64,000 bases of DNA from Sutterella sp047777475 (GTDB taxonomy: Bacteria > Pseudomonadota > Gammaproteobacteria > Burkholderiales > Burkholderiaceae_F), in NCBI GenBank assembly GCA_047777475.1, contig JBKEET010000001.1:62001-126000 (forward strand), in the 5' to 3' direction. A model generated the notes under the pieces. That model ran no database searches, was not told where the DNA came from, and worked only from the letters and a program-made list of their open reading frames with translations. This document shows positions 37,829 to 46,752 of the stretch, one piece after another (positions within the stretch are counted from its first letter, which is position 1; every line of letters begins with the position of its first letter). Both the position numbers and the translations under genes were made by a program.

Positions 37829-38272
37829 ATGATTAAGGACACGATCCGCGAAGATATGAAGACCGCCATGCGCGCGCATGACACGGCAAGTCTTGGCACG
37901 ATTCGTTTGCTCCTTGCCGCAATCCGGCAGCGTGAGGTTGACGAACAGATCCAAGCCGATGATGCCGTCGTCCTCGCTGTGATTGCCAAGATGATCAAAC
38001 AGCGCGAAGACTCCGTTGCGCAGTACACCGCAGGCGGACGCAAGGACCTGGCTGATGCGGAAGCCGCCGAAATCAAGGTTCTTCAGAAGTACCTCCCCAA
38101 GGAACTTTCCGAGGAGGAGATCGAGAAGATCGTTGACGAGGCCGTGAAGTCGGTCGGCGTCTCGGGCATGGCCGCCATGGGCAAAGTCATGGCGATCGTG
38201 AAGCCGAAGGTGACCGGCCGCGCGAATATGGGCAAGGTGAGCGCTCTGGTGAAAGCCAAGCTGACCGCCTGA
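37829..38272 (+). CDS. GatB/YqeY domain-containing protein
   Basis: A 147-aa YqeY-type protein with the tRNA-binding-like domain of the GatB C terminus. Typical segments: LGTIRLLLAAIRQREVD, IAKMIKQREDSVAQY, QKYLPKELSEEEIEKIV, and the C-terminal AMGKVMAIVKPKVTGRANMG. The second ATG (MIKDTI) is chosen because GAAGGA lies 5 bases before it and overlaps the first ATG at 37823. Function is unproven; the link to rpsU suggests a translation-related role. Confidence 0.9.
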   Translation: MIKDTIREDMKTAMRAHDTASLGTIRLLLAAIRQREVDEQIQADDAVVLAVIAKMIKQREDSVAQYTAGGRKDLADAEAAEIKVLQKYLPKELSEEEIEKIVDEAVKSVGVSGMAAMGKVMAIVKPKVTGRANMGKVSALVKAKLTA

Positions 38273-38340
38273 TCTGCCGACAGCCCCGCACTCATACCGT
38301 TTCGCGGGCGCGGCTTTAAAGCCGCGCACATAAAAGAAAG

Positions 38341-38373
38341 CCGCAGAGCGATTTTGTCGTTCTGCGGTTTTTT
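38341..38373 (+). terminator. Terminator after yqeY
   Basis: CCGCAGAGCGA pairs with TCGTTCTGCGG (one G-U pair), followed by six T. A second palindrome, GCGCGGCTTTAAAGCCGCGC (38308-38327), lies just upstream. It may also act on the opposite strand for the LprI-like gene. Confidence 0.85.
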
Positions 38374-38405
38374 CTTGCCTGTCCCGGGCTCGGGAACCCG
38401 GCGGC

Positions 38406-39152
38406 TTACGGTTCGTTCACCGCTTCGTAGCGGCGCACCTTGACCGTCTCGCCCTTGACCGTTTGGTAGGTGAAAAAGCCCGAAAACCTGAGGAAGGCGG
38501 GCTTGATGAAGTCGAAGTCGGCGTACTCCTCCTGCGTGAGGATGAAAAACGCGTTCTTCGAAAGCTTCGGATAGACGGCGAGAACGCCGCCCCTGATGCT
38601 CTGGATCACGGTGAGCGCGCCGTTAAGGCGGTAGAGCATGCCGCGCTGCGGGCGGCAGTCGGGCCGCACCAGCGAGTCTTCGAACGAGCAGGGCGAAACG
38701 GCGGGCTTGGCGGCGGCCGCTTTTTCCGCGCGCTGCCGCAGCGTCTCGTCGACGATGCTCTGCGCGACTTCCTCGCCCCGCTGCGAAGCCGCGGCGGGGG
38801 CGCGCCCGGGAGCGCCGAACGACGGGCCGAGCACTTCCTGCGGGTCGCCGCAGGCGATGACCTTGTAGGTGACGCGCGAGTTGAAGAACCACGTCCTCAC
38901 GCACTCGGGCGTGCGGCAGGCCTCGCGCTTAAGCCAGTTCTCCTTGGCGAAGGCGCGGAATTCCTTCGAGTTGCCGGTCCTTCCCTTCGCGGCGCGGTAG
39001 ACCGTGCCGAGGTCCTCGTCGAGCTTCGAGAGCTCGGGGTCCGAGCAGATCAGCTTTTCCGAATAGGAGCGCGCCTTCGAGCAGTCGAAGCTCGCGGCGC
39101 CCGCGGCCAGCGAAAACGAGAGGAGAAAAGAGAGCAGAACGGCAGCGCGCAC
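38406..39152 (-). CDS. LprI-like exported protein (DUF1311 domain)
   Basis: A 248-aa periplasmic protein. The signal peptide at about 1-19 ends GAASF. The N-terminal domain (about 20-90) has the lysozyme-inhibitor LprI/DUF1311 pattern FDCSKARSYSEKLICSDPEL followed by SKLDEDLGTVYRAA and ENWLKREACR..CVRTWF, with four cysteines. The C-terminal half is not recognised. Only the N-terminal family call is supported, and lysozyme inhibition is inference. Confidence 0.7.
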   Translation of the reverse strand: MRAAVLLSFLLSFSLAAGAASFDCSKARSYSEKLICSDPELSKLDEDLGTVYRAAKGRTGNSKEFRAFAKENWLKREACRTPECVRTWFFNSRVTYKVIACGDPQEVLGPSFGAPGRAPAAASQRGEEVAQSIVDETLRQRAEKAAAAKPAVSPCSFEDSLVRPDCRPQRGMLYRLNGALTVIQSIRGGVLAVYPKLSKNAFFILTQEEYADFDFIKPAFLRFSGFFTYQTVKGETVKVRRYEAVNEP

Positions 39153-39382
39153 GGAAGGCCTCCGGGTAAAAAACGTCTTTTGGGCATTGTAGGGAGAGGC
39201 TCCGGACGCCGTGACCTTTTGCCCGCGGGACGCTTGGCGGAGCAGGTTTTTCGAACTGAATCAGCATCTCTAGGCAGAAACGGAAGTAAGCGCGGAGTGC
39301 CCGGAGCGGGCCGCTGCGCAATAATGGTCTAATTAATCTGACCTATTCCCTATCCCACGCATAGCTTTAAGGAGACAAAGAT

Positions 39383-40975
39383 ATGAACCGCATCCGACTT
39401 GCCGCCGCGATTGTCTGCGCCATGGGCGCTTCCGCCGCCGGAGCCGTGCCGTTCGTCTGGTCGAGCGCGGGCGATATTCTCACCTTTGACATTCACGCGC
39501 AGAACGAAAGCCTCAACTCGACCGCCGTCAACGAAGTCTACGAAGGCCTGGTCCGCCGCAATCCGAAGCTTGAGATCGAGCCCTGCCTCGCGACGAGCTG
39601 GAAGCGCGTGCCCGAGGGCTTCCTCTTTGAAATCCGCCGCGGCGTCAAGTTCCACGAGGGCGAGACGCTCACCGCGGACGACGTCGTCTTCTCGATCAAC
39701 CGCGCGCTGAGCCCGAAGAGCCAGTTCCGCAGCTCCGCGACGGGCATCCTCGGCGCCGAGAAGAAGGGCGACTACGAGGTGCTCTTGAAGACCGTCAACG
39801 GCTCGCCCGTCATCATCGCCGAGCTCACCTCGCTCATGATCATGAACAAGTCGTGGGCCGAGAAGCACGGCGCCCTCGAGCCGCAGGACTTCATCGGCCA
39901 CCAGGAGGCCTACCAGGCCCGCCACGCCAACGGCACGGGCCCCTTCAAGCTCAAGAGCCGCCAGGAAGACGTCAAGACCGTCTTCGTCGCCAACGAGGAC
40001 TGGTGGGATCAGAAAAACCGCGTCGGCAACGTGACGGAGCTCACCTACATGCCGATCAAGTCGGCGGCGACGCGCACCGCGGCGCTGCTCTCGGGCCAGG
40101 TGCAGTTCGTGCTCGACGCGGCCACGCAGGACCTCGCGCGCCTTAAGAAGTCGCCTGGCATCAAGGTCGAGCAGGGCCCCGAGACGCGCATGATGATGAT
40201 CGCGTTCGACGAGTACCGCGACGCCTCGCCCTACGTGCGCGACGCGCAGGGCAACCCGATGAAGGTCAACCCCTTCAAGGACAAGCGCGTGCGCCAGGCC
40301 CTTTCGCTCGCGGTGAACCGCGACGGCATGGTGCGCGGCGTGATGCGCGGCGCGGCCGTCGCCTCGGGCACGATCGTGCCGAAGGGCGTCACCGGCTGGA
40401 CGGCCGTGAACGCCGAGCCGCCGAAGTACGACCTCGCGCGCGCCAAGGCGCTCCTCACCGAGGCGGGCTACCCGCAGGGCTTCGGGTTCACGCTCGACTG
40501 CCCGAACAACCGCTGGCTCAACGACGAGAACATCTGCAAGGCGCTGGCCGGCATGTGGGCCAAGGCGGGCGTCAAGGTCGACGTCAACGCCATGCCGCGC
40601 GCGCAGTACTTCCCGAAGATCCTGTCGTTTGACATCTCCGCGGCGCTCGTCGGCTGGGCGGGCGGCGCGACGTTCGACGGCCTCTTCTACCTGAAGCCGC
40701 TCACGGCCACCTTCGACAAGAAGACCGGCATGGGCATCAGCAACATCGGCCGCGCCTCCGACAAGGAGATCGACCGCATCGTTGAGGAGGCCACCCGCGA
40801 GGAGGACAGCGCCAAGCGCACCAAGCTCCTCGAAGAGGGCATGGCGATCGAGAAGGAGAACGTCTACCACGTGCCCCTGCAGCAGCAGACCATTCCCTGG
40901 GCCATGCGCAGCAACGTGCAGGCGGTCTTCCGCCCCGACAACCGCCTGACCGCCGAATGGGTTGTGGTTAAGTAA
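39383..40975 (+). CDS. Peptide ABC transporter substrate-binding protein
   Basis: A periplasmic solute-binding protein of the oligopeptide/dipeptide class (SBP_bac_5, 530 aa). The signal peptide ends SAAGA-VP at about residue 22. The class signatures NEVYEGLVR, WKRVPEGFLFEIRRGVKFHEG with LTADDVVFSI, and VRQALSLAVNR are present. It is first in an operon with two permeases, an amidohydrolase and two ATPases. Specificity for peptides rather than other oligomers is inferred from family. Confidence 0.92.
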   Translation: MNRIRLAAAIVCAMGASAAGAVPFVWSSAGDILTFDIHAQNESLNSTAVNEVYEGLVRRNPKLEIEPCLATSWKRVPEGFLFEIRRGVKFHEGETLTADDVVFSINRALSPKSQFRSSATGILGAEKKGDYEVLLKTVNGSPVIIAELTSLMIMNKSWAEKHGALEPQDFIGHQEAYQARHANGTGPFKLKSRQEDVKTVFVANEDWWDQKNRVGNVTELTYMPIKSAATRTAALLSGQVQFVLDAATQDLARLKKSPGIKVEQGPETRMMMIAFDEYRDASPYVRDAQGNPMKVNPFKDKRVRQALSLAVNRDGMVRGVMRGAAVASGTIVPKGVTGWTAVNAEPPKYDLARAKALLTEAGYPQGFGFTLDCPNNRWLNDENICKALAGMWAKAGVKVDVNAMPRAQYFPKILSFDISAALVGWAGGATFDGLFYLKPLTATFDKKTGMGISNIGRASDKEIDRIVEEATREEDSAKRTKLLEEGMAIEKENVYHVPLQQQTIPWAMRSNVQAVFRPDNRLTAEWVVVK

Positions 40976-40990
40976 GGCGCGCCGGCAACG

Positions 40991-41962
40991 ATGCTTTCCT
41001 TCGTCATCCGCCGCGTGCTGCAGGCGGCCGCCGTCATGCTGGCGGTCGCCCTGATTTCGTTCGCGCTCTTCCAGTTCGTGGGCGATCCGGTCGCGCAGAT
41101 GCTGCCGCAGGACGCCACGCCTGCCGACCGCGAGGCGCTCACCGCCGCCCTCGGGCTCGACCAGCCCGCGTGGGTGCAGTTCGAGCGCTTCCTCGTGAAC
41201 GCGCTGCACGGCGATTTCGGCCTGTCGCTGCGGCAGGCCGTGCCCGTGAGCTCGCTCATCGCCGAGAGGCTTCCGGCGACGCTCGAGCTCGCGATCGCCG
41301 CCGTCGTGCTCGCGACGCTGATCGGCGTGCCGGCGGGCGTCTACGCCGCCGTGCACGCGGGCCAGAGGCGCGCCTCGTGGCTCATGGGCGCGTCGCTCAT
41401 CGGCATCTCGCTCCCGACCTTCCTGATCGGCATCCTGCTGATCCTCGTCTTTTCGGTCTGGCTCGGGTGGCTGCCCGCCTTCGGCCGCGGCGAGACGGTG
41501 AAGATCGGATTCTGGAGCACGGGGCTCCTCACCGCGGACGGCCTGAAGCACCTCATCCTCCCCGCGACGACGCTCGCGGTCTTCCAGATCGCGCTCGTCA
41601 TGCGCCTCGTGCGCTCCGAGATGGTCGAGGTGCTGCGGAGCGACTTCATCAAGTTCTGCCGCGCAAGGGGCCTCTCCGACCGCGCGCTTTATTTCCGCCA
41701 TGCGCTCAAAAACACGCTCTTGCCCGTCATCACCGTGACGGGCCTGCAGCTGGGCGGGATCATCGCCTTCTCGATCGTGACCGAGACGGTGTTCCAGTGG
41801 CCCGGCATGGGGCTCCTTTTCCTGCAGGCGGTGCAGTTTGCGGACATCCCGGTGCTCTCGGCCTACCTTTGCCTCATCGCGCTGGTGTTCGTCGTAATCA
41901 ATTTCTGCGTGGATCTGCTCTACATGCTGATCGATCCGCGCCTCCGTTTAAAGCGGGGCTAG
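40991..41962 (+). CDS. Dipeptide-type ABC transporter permease (DppB-like)
   Basis: Inner-membrane permease (323 aa) with six predicted membrane segments. It has the N-terminal VIRRVLQAAAVMLAVALISF stretch and the ATPase-coupling EAA-like loop RSDFIKFCRARGLSDRALYF with HALKNTLLPVIT. It follows the binding-protein gene by 15 bases and precedes the amidohydrolase by 3 bases. Confidence 0.92.
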   Translation: MLSFVIRRVLQAAAVMLAVALISFALFQFVGDPVAQMLPQDATPADREALTAALGLDQPAWVQFERFLVNALHGDFGLSLRQAVPVSSLIAERLPATLELAIAAVVLATLIGVPAGVYAAVHAGQRRASWLMGASLIGISLPTFLIGILLILVFSVWLGWLPAFGRGETVKIGFWSTGLLTADGLKHLILPATTLAVFQIALVMRLVRSEMVEVLRSDFIKFCRARGLSDRALYFRHALKNTLLPVITVTGLQLGGIIAFSIVTETVFQWPGMGLLFLQAVQFADIPVLSAYLCLIALVFVVINFCVDLLYMLIDPRLRLKRG

Positions 41963-41965
41963 ACA

Positions 41966-43186
41966 ATGTCCGAAGAAAAAAAGCTTTTTGAAAAGATGAA
42001 CGAACCGCTGCCCGAGGTGGCGGCGGTGCTCGACCGAATGATCGCGCTGCGGCACGACATCCACGCGCATCCCGAGCTCGGCTTCGAGGAGCACCGCACG
42101 GCGGCCCTGGCCGCCAAGGCGCTCCGCGAGATGGGCTGCGACTCGGTGACCGAGGGCGTCGGCCGCACCGGCGTCGTCGCCGTGATCCGCGGCAAGCCGG
42201 GCCGCCACGCCGTGGCGCTGCGCGCCGACATGGACGCGCTGCCGCTCGTCGAGAAGACGGGCGTCGCTTACGCCTCGCAGACGCCGGGGCGCATGCACGC
42301 CTGCGGCCACGACGGCCACGTCGCCTGGGCGCTCACGGCGGCCGCGGCGCTCTGCCGCACGCGCCGCTTCAAGGGCAATGCGGTGATCATCATCCAGCCG
42401 GGCGAAGAGGGCTACGCGGGCGCGCGCGAGATGATCCGCGACGGCCTTTTCACGCGCTGGCAGATCGACGAGGTCTACGGCGCGCACGGCGGCACGGAGC
42501 TGCCGCTCGGCAAGTTCGGCTTCACGGTCGGGCCCTGCAACGCGGCCGCGGCGAAGTTCACGATCACGGTGACCGGCAAGGGCGGGCACGGCTCGCGGCC
42601 GCACCGCTGCATCGACCCGGTGGTCGCCTCGGCCGAGCTCGTCCTCGCGCTGCAGACCGTGGTGAGCCGCTCGGTCGACCCGATGCACCCCGCGGTCGTG
42701 GCCGTGGGCTCGATCCACGGCGGCGACCCCGTCGGCCAGTCCGTGGTGCCCGAGTCGGTGCGCCTCGACGGCACGACGCGCTGCGCCTGGGCCGAGGACG
42801 AGGACACGATCGAGCGGCGCATGGGCGAGATCTGCGAAGGCCTTTCGAAGTCCACGCTCTGCCGCATCGCGCTCGACTACACGCGCATGTACGCGCCGCT
42901 CGTCAACCCGCCCGAGCAGACGGCCTTCGTGCGGCGCATCGCCGAGGCCTACGCCGGCAAGGAAAACTGCGTCGACCGCGAGCCCTCGATGGGCGCGGAG
43001 GACTTCAGCTTCTACCTGAAGGAAAAGCCCGGCGCGTTCTTCCGCGTCGGCATGGGCGACGCCGAGCACAGCGCCTACGCGCACAGCCCGGGCTTCAATT
43101 TCAACGACAAGGCGATCGCCGGCGCGGCGAGCATCTTCGTGAGGCTCGTCGAGGAGCGGCTCGCCTATCTCGACGCGAGGGACTGA
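41966..43186 (+). CDS. M20D family amidohydrolase (hippurate hydrolase-like)
   Basis: A 406-aa zinc amidohydrolase. It has RHDIHAHPELGFEE at the N terminus, LRADMDALP, the metal-binding HACGHDGHVAW, QPGEEGYAGAREMI, and the dimerisation-domain GHGSRPHRCIDP. Family members remove acyl groups from amino acids or cleave dipeptide-like amides. Its place between the two permease genes, 3 bases after one and 4 before the next, implies that the transporter imports its substrate. No signal peptide is seen, so it acts in the cytoplasm. Confidence 0.9.
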   Translation: MSEEKKLFEKMNEPLPEVAAVLDRMIALRHDIHAHPELGFEEHRTAALAAKALREMGCDSVTEGVGRTGVVAVIRGKPGRHAVALRADMDALPLVEKTGVAYASQTPGRMHACGHDGHVAWALTAAAALCRTRRFKGNAVIIIQPGEEGYAGAREMIRDGLFTRWQIDEVYGAHGGTELPLGKFGFTVGPCNAAAAKFTITVTGKGGHGSRPHRCIDPVVASAELVLALQTVVSRSVDPMHPAVVAVGSIHGGDPVGQSVVPESVRLDGTTRCAWAEDEDTIERRMGEICEGLSKSTLCRIALDYTRMYAPLVNPPEQTAFVRRIAEAYAGKENCVDREPSMGAEDFSFYLKEKPGAFFRVGMGDAEHSAYAHSPGFNFNDKAIAGAASIFVRLVEERLAYLDARD

Positions 43187-43190
43187 GCGC

Positions 43191-44135
43191 ATGGCTGAAG
43201 CTGTTGCCGCCGCGGCGCCGCAGGGCGCGCTGAGGCGCTTCCTCGATAGCGACTTCTTCTGGTCGTTCTCGCACTCGAAGACGGCCGTCTTCTCGCTCGC
43301 GCTGCTCGTGCTCATGATCGCCGCGGCGTTCGCCGCGCCGCTCATCGCGCCGCAGAACCCGTTTGACCTCGCAAGCCTCGACATCGCGGACGCGAGCCTG
43401 CCGCCCTCGTGGCAGGAAGGGGGATCGGCCAAGTACCTGCTCGGCACCGACGACCAGGGCCGCGACCTCCTCTCGGCCATGCTCTATGGGCTTCGGCTCT
43501 CGCTCGTGATCGGCCTCACCTCGGTCGCGCTCTCGATCGTGCTCGGCGTCGTGGTCGGGCTCTTCTCGGGCTGCGCGGGCGGCTGGATCGACGCCTTCCT
43601 CATGCGCGTCTGCGACGTGATGCTCTCGTTCCCGGCGATCCTCGTCGCCTTGCTCACCGACGGCATCCTGCACGCCGTGATGAAGACCGACGGCGGGCCG
43701 GGGCTCGCGTACTTCGTGCTGATCTTCTCGATCACGCTCTCCGGCTGGGTCAAGTACGCGCGCACGGTGCGCGCGCAGACCCTGGTCGAAAAGGACAAGG
43801 AATACGTGCTCGCCGCGCGCATCGTCGGCGCGAGCCGCTTCACGCTGATGTTCCGGCACATCCTCCCGAACGTCCTCGGGCCCGTGCTCGTGCTCGGCAC
43901 GATCCACGTCGCCATGGCCGTGATGACCGAGGCGACGCTCTCGTTCCTCGGCGTCGGCGTGCCGCCGACGACGCCGTCCTTAGGGACGCTCATCCGCATC
44001 GGCAACGACTACCTGTTCTCGGGCGAGTGGTGGATGACGATCTTCCCGGGCGCTGTGCTCATCGCGCTCGTCGTGGCCGTGAATCTGCTCGGCGACTGGC
44101 TGCGCGACGCGCTCGACTCGAAGCTGGAGGCCTAA
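43191..44135 (+). CDS. Dipeptide-type ABC transporter permease (DppC-like)
   Basis: The second inner-membrane permease (314 aa). It has an N-terminal tail and first membrane segment (VFSLALLVLMIAAAFAAP), the LGTDDQGRDLLSAMLYGLR motif typical of DppC/OppC, and the coupling loop EYVLAARIVGASRFTLMFRH. It pairs with the DppB-like subunit. Confidence 0.92.
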   Translation: MAEAVAAAAPQGALRRFLDSDFFWSFSHSKTAVFSLALLVLMIAAAFAAPLIAPQNPFDLASLDIADASLPPSWQEGGSAKYLLGTDDQGRDLLSAMLYGLRLSLVIGLTSVALSIVLGVVVGLFSGCAGGWIDAFLMRVCDVMLSFPAILVALLTDGILHAVMKTDGGPGLAYFVLIFSITLSGWVKYARTVRAQTLVEKDKEYVLAARIVGASRFTLMFRHILPNVLGPVLVLGTIHVAMAVMTEATLSFLGVGVPPTTPSLGTLIRIGNDYLFSGEWWMTIFPGAVLIALVVAVNLLGDWLRDALDSKLEA

Positions 44136-44138
44136 GCG

Positions 44139-45197
44139 ATGCAGGGCGAAGAAAGAAAAGCGAAGGCGCCGGTCCTCGAAGTGAAGGACCTGAGGGTCGA
44201 GATCACGACCCGGCACGGCGTGCTCACCGCCTTGGACGGGGTGTCGCTCACGATCGAAAAGGGCGAGATCCTCGGCATGGTGGGCGAGTCGGGCGCGGGC
44301 AAGTCGATGACGGGCAGCGCCGTGATCGGCCTGCTGCCGCCGAGCGCGCGCGTAGCGGGCGGGGAGATCCTGCTCGACGGCGAGCGCATCGATACGCTCG
44401 GCGAAAAGGAGCGCCGCAGGCTGCGCGGCGCGCGCATCGGCGCGATCTTCCAGGATCCTTTGACGAGCCTCGACCCCCTCATGAAGGTGGGCGACCAGAT
44501 CGTCGAGACGATCCTCACGCACCGCCCCGAGCTCGGGCGCGAGGCGGCGAGGAAAAAGGCCGTGGCGCTCCTGGCCGAAACGGGCATCCCGTCGCCCGAG
44601 GAGCGCTTCAGCGACTATCCGCACCAGTTCTCGGGCGGCATGCGCCAGAGGGCGGTGATTGCGCTCGCTCTGTGCGCCGACCCGGAGCTCATCATCGCCG
44701 ACGAGCCGACGACGGCGCTCGACGTCTCGATCCAGAGCCAGATCATTGCGCTCTTGAAAAAGCTCGCGCGCGAGCGCGGCAGCGCCGTGATGCTCATCAC
44801 GCACGACATGGGCGTGATCGCCGAGACGGCCGACCGCGTGGCCGTGATCTACGCGGGGCAGCTCGTCGAGATCGGCGGCGTCGAAGCCGTCGTGACGCGC
44901 CCGCAGCACCCCTACACCAAGGGCCTCATGGGCTCGATCCCCGACATCGCGTCGCCCTCCGAATGGCTCGAGCAGATCGAAGGGAGCATGCCGCCCCTGA
45001 ACGCCATTCCCGAAGGCTGCCCCTTCCACCCGCGCTGCCGCGCGGCCGTCGAGAAGTGCCGCCGCGAGCGCCCGCCGCTCCGGGACCTCGGCTCGTGCTC
45101 GGCCGCCTGCTGGAAGGCCTCGGCCTCGGGCGGCCCCGTGCCCGACACGCTCGTCACCTACGTGCCGCGCTTTGAGAGCAAGGAGAAGCCGCAGTGA
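44139..45197 (+). CDS. Dipeptide-type ABC transporter ATP-binding protein (DppD-like)
   Basis: An ABC ATPase (352 aa) with Walker A GESGAGKS, signature FSGGMRQR and Walker B LIIADEPTTALD. A C-terminal oligopeptide-transporter extension with four cysteines (GCPFHPRCRAAVEKC) could carry the iron-sulfur-like site seen in Dpp/Opp ATPases. Its TGA overlaps the GTG start of the next ATPase gene. Confidence 0.93.
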   Translation: MQGEERKAKAPVLEVKDLRVEITTRHGVLTALDGVSLTIEKGEILGMVGESGAGKSMTGSAVIGLLPPSARVAGGEILLDGERIDTLGEKERRRLRGARIGAIFQDPLTSLDPLMKVGDQIVETILTHRPELGREAARKKAVALLAETGIPSPEERFSDYPHQFSGGMRQRAVIALALCADPELIIADEPTTALDVSIQSQIIALLKKLARERGSAVMLITHDMGVIAETADRVAVIYAGQLVEIGGVEAVVTRPQHPYTKGLMGSIPDIASPSEWLEQIEGSMPPLNAIPEGCPFHPRCRAAVEKCRRERPPLRDLGSCSAACWKASASGGPVPDTLVTYVPRFESKEKPQ

Positions 45198-46195
45198 AGA
45201 ACGACAGCGAGGCGATCGTCGTCGCCAAGAACCTTTCCAAGCATTTCCCGGCCGGGGGCGGGGGCCTCGCCGGCCTGCTCACGGGACGCCCGAAGAAGGT
45301 GCTCCGCGCCGTCGACGGCGTGTCGCTCGAAGTGCGCCGCGGCGAGACGTTTGCGCTCGTCGGCGAATCGGGCTGCGGCAAGTCGACGCTGGCGAGGCTC
45401 CTTGCCGGTCTCTACACGCCGACCTCGGGGAGCCTCGTGCTCTTCGGGGAGGACGTGAGCTCCGGGAAGCGCAGCCGCGCGCTCACGCGGCGCCTCAACA
45501 TGATCTTCCAGGATCCCTACGCGAGCCTCAACCCGCGCTGGCGCATCGGCGACATCGTCGCCGAGCCGCTTCGCGTGCAGCACGCCGAGCTCGGCGAGGC
45601 GGAGATCGCGCGGCGCGTCGCCGAGGCGCTCGACCTCGTGGGGCTCCCGGCGGACGCCGTTTCCAAATATCCGCACCAGTTCTCGGGCGGCCAGCGCCAG
45701 AGGATCTCGATCGCGCGCGTGCTCTCGGGCGCGCCCGAGCTCGTGATCTGCGACGAGCCAACGTCGGCCCTTGACGTTTCGGTGCAGGCGCAGGTCCTCA
45801 ACCTCATGAAGGAGCTGCAGCAGCGCCGCGCCATGACCTATCTCTTCATCTCGCACAACCTTGCGGTGGTGCACCACATGGCCGACCGCATCGGCGTGAT
45901 GTACCTTGGGCGCATCGTCGAGATCGCCGAGAAAAAAGCGCTCTTCGCCGAGCCGCTGCACCCCTATACGCGCATGCTGCTCGATGCGATCCCGCGCATC
46001 GGCGAGAAGGGCCGCGCACACCGCACGCCCGTGGCGGGCGAGGTGCCGAGCCCCTTGGACCCGCCCTCCGGCTGCACCTTCCACCCGCGCTGCCCGCGGG
46101 CCTGCGAGCGGTGCTCGAAGGAGGCGCCGCTCATGCGCGCCGTGAAGACCCCCGAGGGGCTTCGCTTCGTCGCCTGCCACATGGCGGGGAAGTAA
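45194..46195 (+). CDS. Dipeptide-type ABC transporter ATP-binding protein (DppF-like)
   Basis: The second ABC ATPase (333 aa), with Walker A GESGCGKST, signature FSGGQRQR and Walker B LVICDEPTSALD. The C-terminal CTFHPRCPRACERC extension is as in its partner. It starts at a GTG that overlaps the previous stop by 4 bases, so the two ATPases are translationally coupled. Last gene of the operon; a strong terminator follows. Confidence 0.93.
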   Translation: MKNDSEAIVVAKNLSKHFPAGGGGLAGLLTGRPKKVLRAVDGVSLEVRRGETFALVGESGCGKSTLARLLAGLYTPTSGSLVLFGEDVSSGKRSRALTRRLNMIFQDPYASLNPRWRIGDIVAEPLRVQHAELGEAEIARRVAEALDLVGLPADAVSKYPHQFSGGQRQRISIARVLSGAPELVICDEPTSALDVSVQAQVLNLMKELQQRRAMTYLFISHNLAVVHHMADRIGVMYLGRIVEIAEKKALFAEPLHPYTRMLLDAIPRIGEKGRAHRTPVAGEVPSPLDPPSGCTFHPRCPRACERCSKEAPLMRAVKTPEGLRFVACHMAGK

Positions 46196-46215
46196 TTACG
46201 GATCTTTCCGCTCAC

Positions 46216-46246
46216 AGGGGACGGTTTCGCGCCGTCCCCTTTTTTT
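46216..46246 (+). terminator. Terminator of the dipeptide transporter operon
   Basis: AGGGGACGG (46216-46224) pairs with CCGTCCCCT (46232-46240), followed by six T. Confidence 0.88.
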
Positions 46247-46304
46247 CGGGAGTGCCCGGCACGGGCGCGATCCGGCGGGTGAAAGTCCCGAGTGCAGGAG
46301 GCAG

Positions 46305-46332
46305 CAAAAAAGCACGGCCGAAACCGTGCTTT
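46305..46332 (-). terminator. Terminator after small gene 46351-46587
   Basis: AAAGCACGG (46309-46317) pairs with CCGTGCTTT (46324-46332), with a T run on the minus strand. A near copy of this sequence occurs at 46681-46706. Confidence 0.75.
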
Positions 46333-46350
46333 CAACGGACTGAGCTGTTC

Positions 46351-46587
46351 TCAGGCCTTGCGCTTTTCATCGGCGCTGCCGATGATGTAGGGCCATTTCG
46401 AATGCCCCGTGAAATACTCCCGCTTGACCCGTTCCCGTTCGCCGGGAGCAGCCATTTTCCAATTAAGGTTGCGGTCGAAATATTCCCAGTCCACCTGATC
46501 CGTCATCATGTGATAGAGGATGCGGAAAAACGGATATTTCTTAGGACCTCCGCCGAAATCCATCATCACATAGGGTTCTTCTGGCAT
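46351..46587 (-). CDS. Small hypothetical protein
   Basis: A 78-aa protein that I do not recognise. It is rich in aromatic residues (YPFFRILYHMM, DWEYFDRNLNWK) and charged at the C terminus, with no signal peptide, membrane segment or cysteine. GGGAG lies about 6 bases before the ATG, and a terminator follows the stop, so it looks like a real single-gene unit. GC content is lower than that of the adjacent transporter operon. It lies on the edge of the mobile-element region. Confidence 0.55.
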   Translation of the reverse strand: MPEEPYVMMDFGGGPKKYPFFRILYHMMTDQVDWEYFDRNLNWKMAAPGERERVKREYFTGHSKWPYIIGSADEKRKA

Positions 46588-46680
46588 TCAATGCTCCCGG
46601 TCTGATTTAAATAGATATTTTACGCCGCCGGCTATTTTATTAAGTATGTTAAGGATGACATAAATCAGACATCCGCCCAA

Positions 46681-46752
46681 CAAAAAAGCACGGCCGAAAC
46701 CATGCTTCGTGAGGCTCTTCGGGACGAAAATGCCGGCTCCTCGGCCGGCATT
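46681..46752. repeat. Second copy of terminator-like sequence plus a further hairpin
   Basis: AAAAAGCACGGCCGAAACC here is identical to the stretch near 46307, but its stem is imperfect. Next to it AATGCCGG (46729-46736) pairs with CCGGCATT (46745-46752), with TTTT after it on the minus strand. The second hairpin probably terminated the small gene now split by the IS3-family element. Confidence 0.5.

Noticed and set aside
39350..41701. Minus-strand frame of 783 codons opposite the transporter genes
   Set aside because: Antisense shadow; it spans two real genes and their spacer.
46261..46305. tRNA or small RNA after the transporter operon
   Set aside because: No cloverleaf or T-loop sequence could be formed; only the terminator of the small gene is supported.
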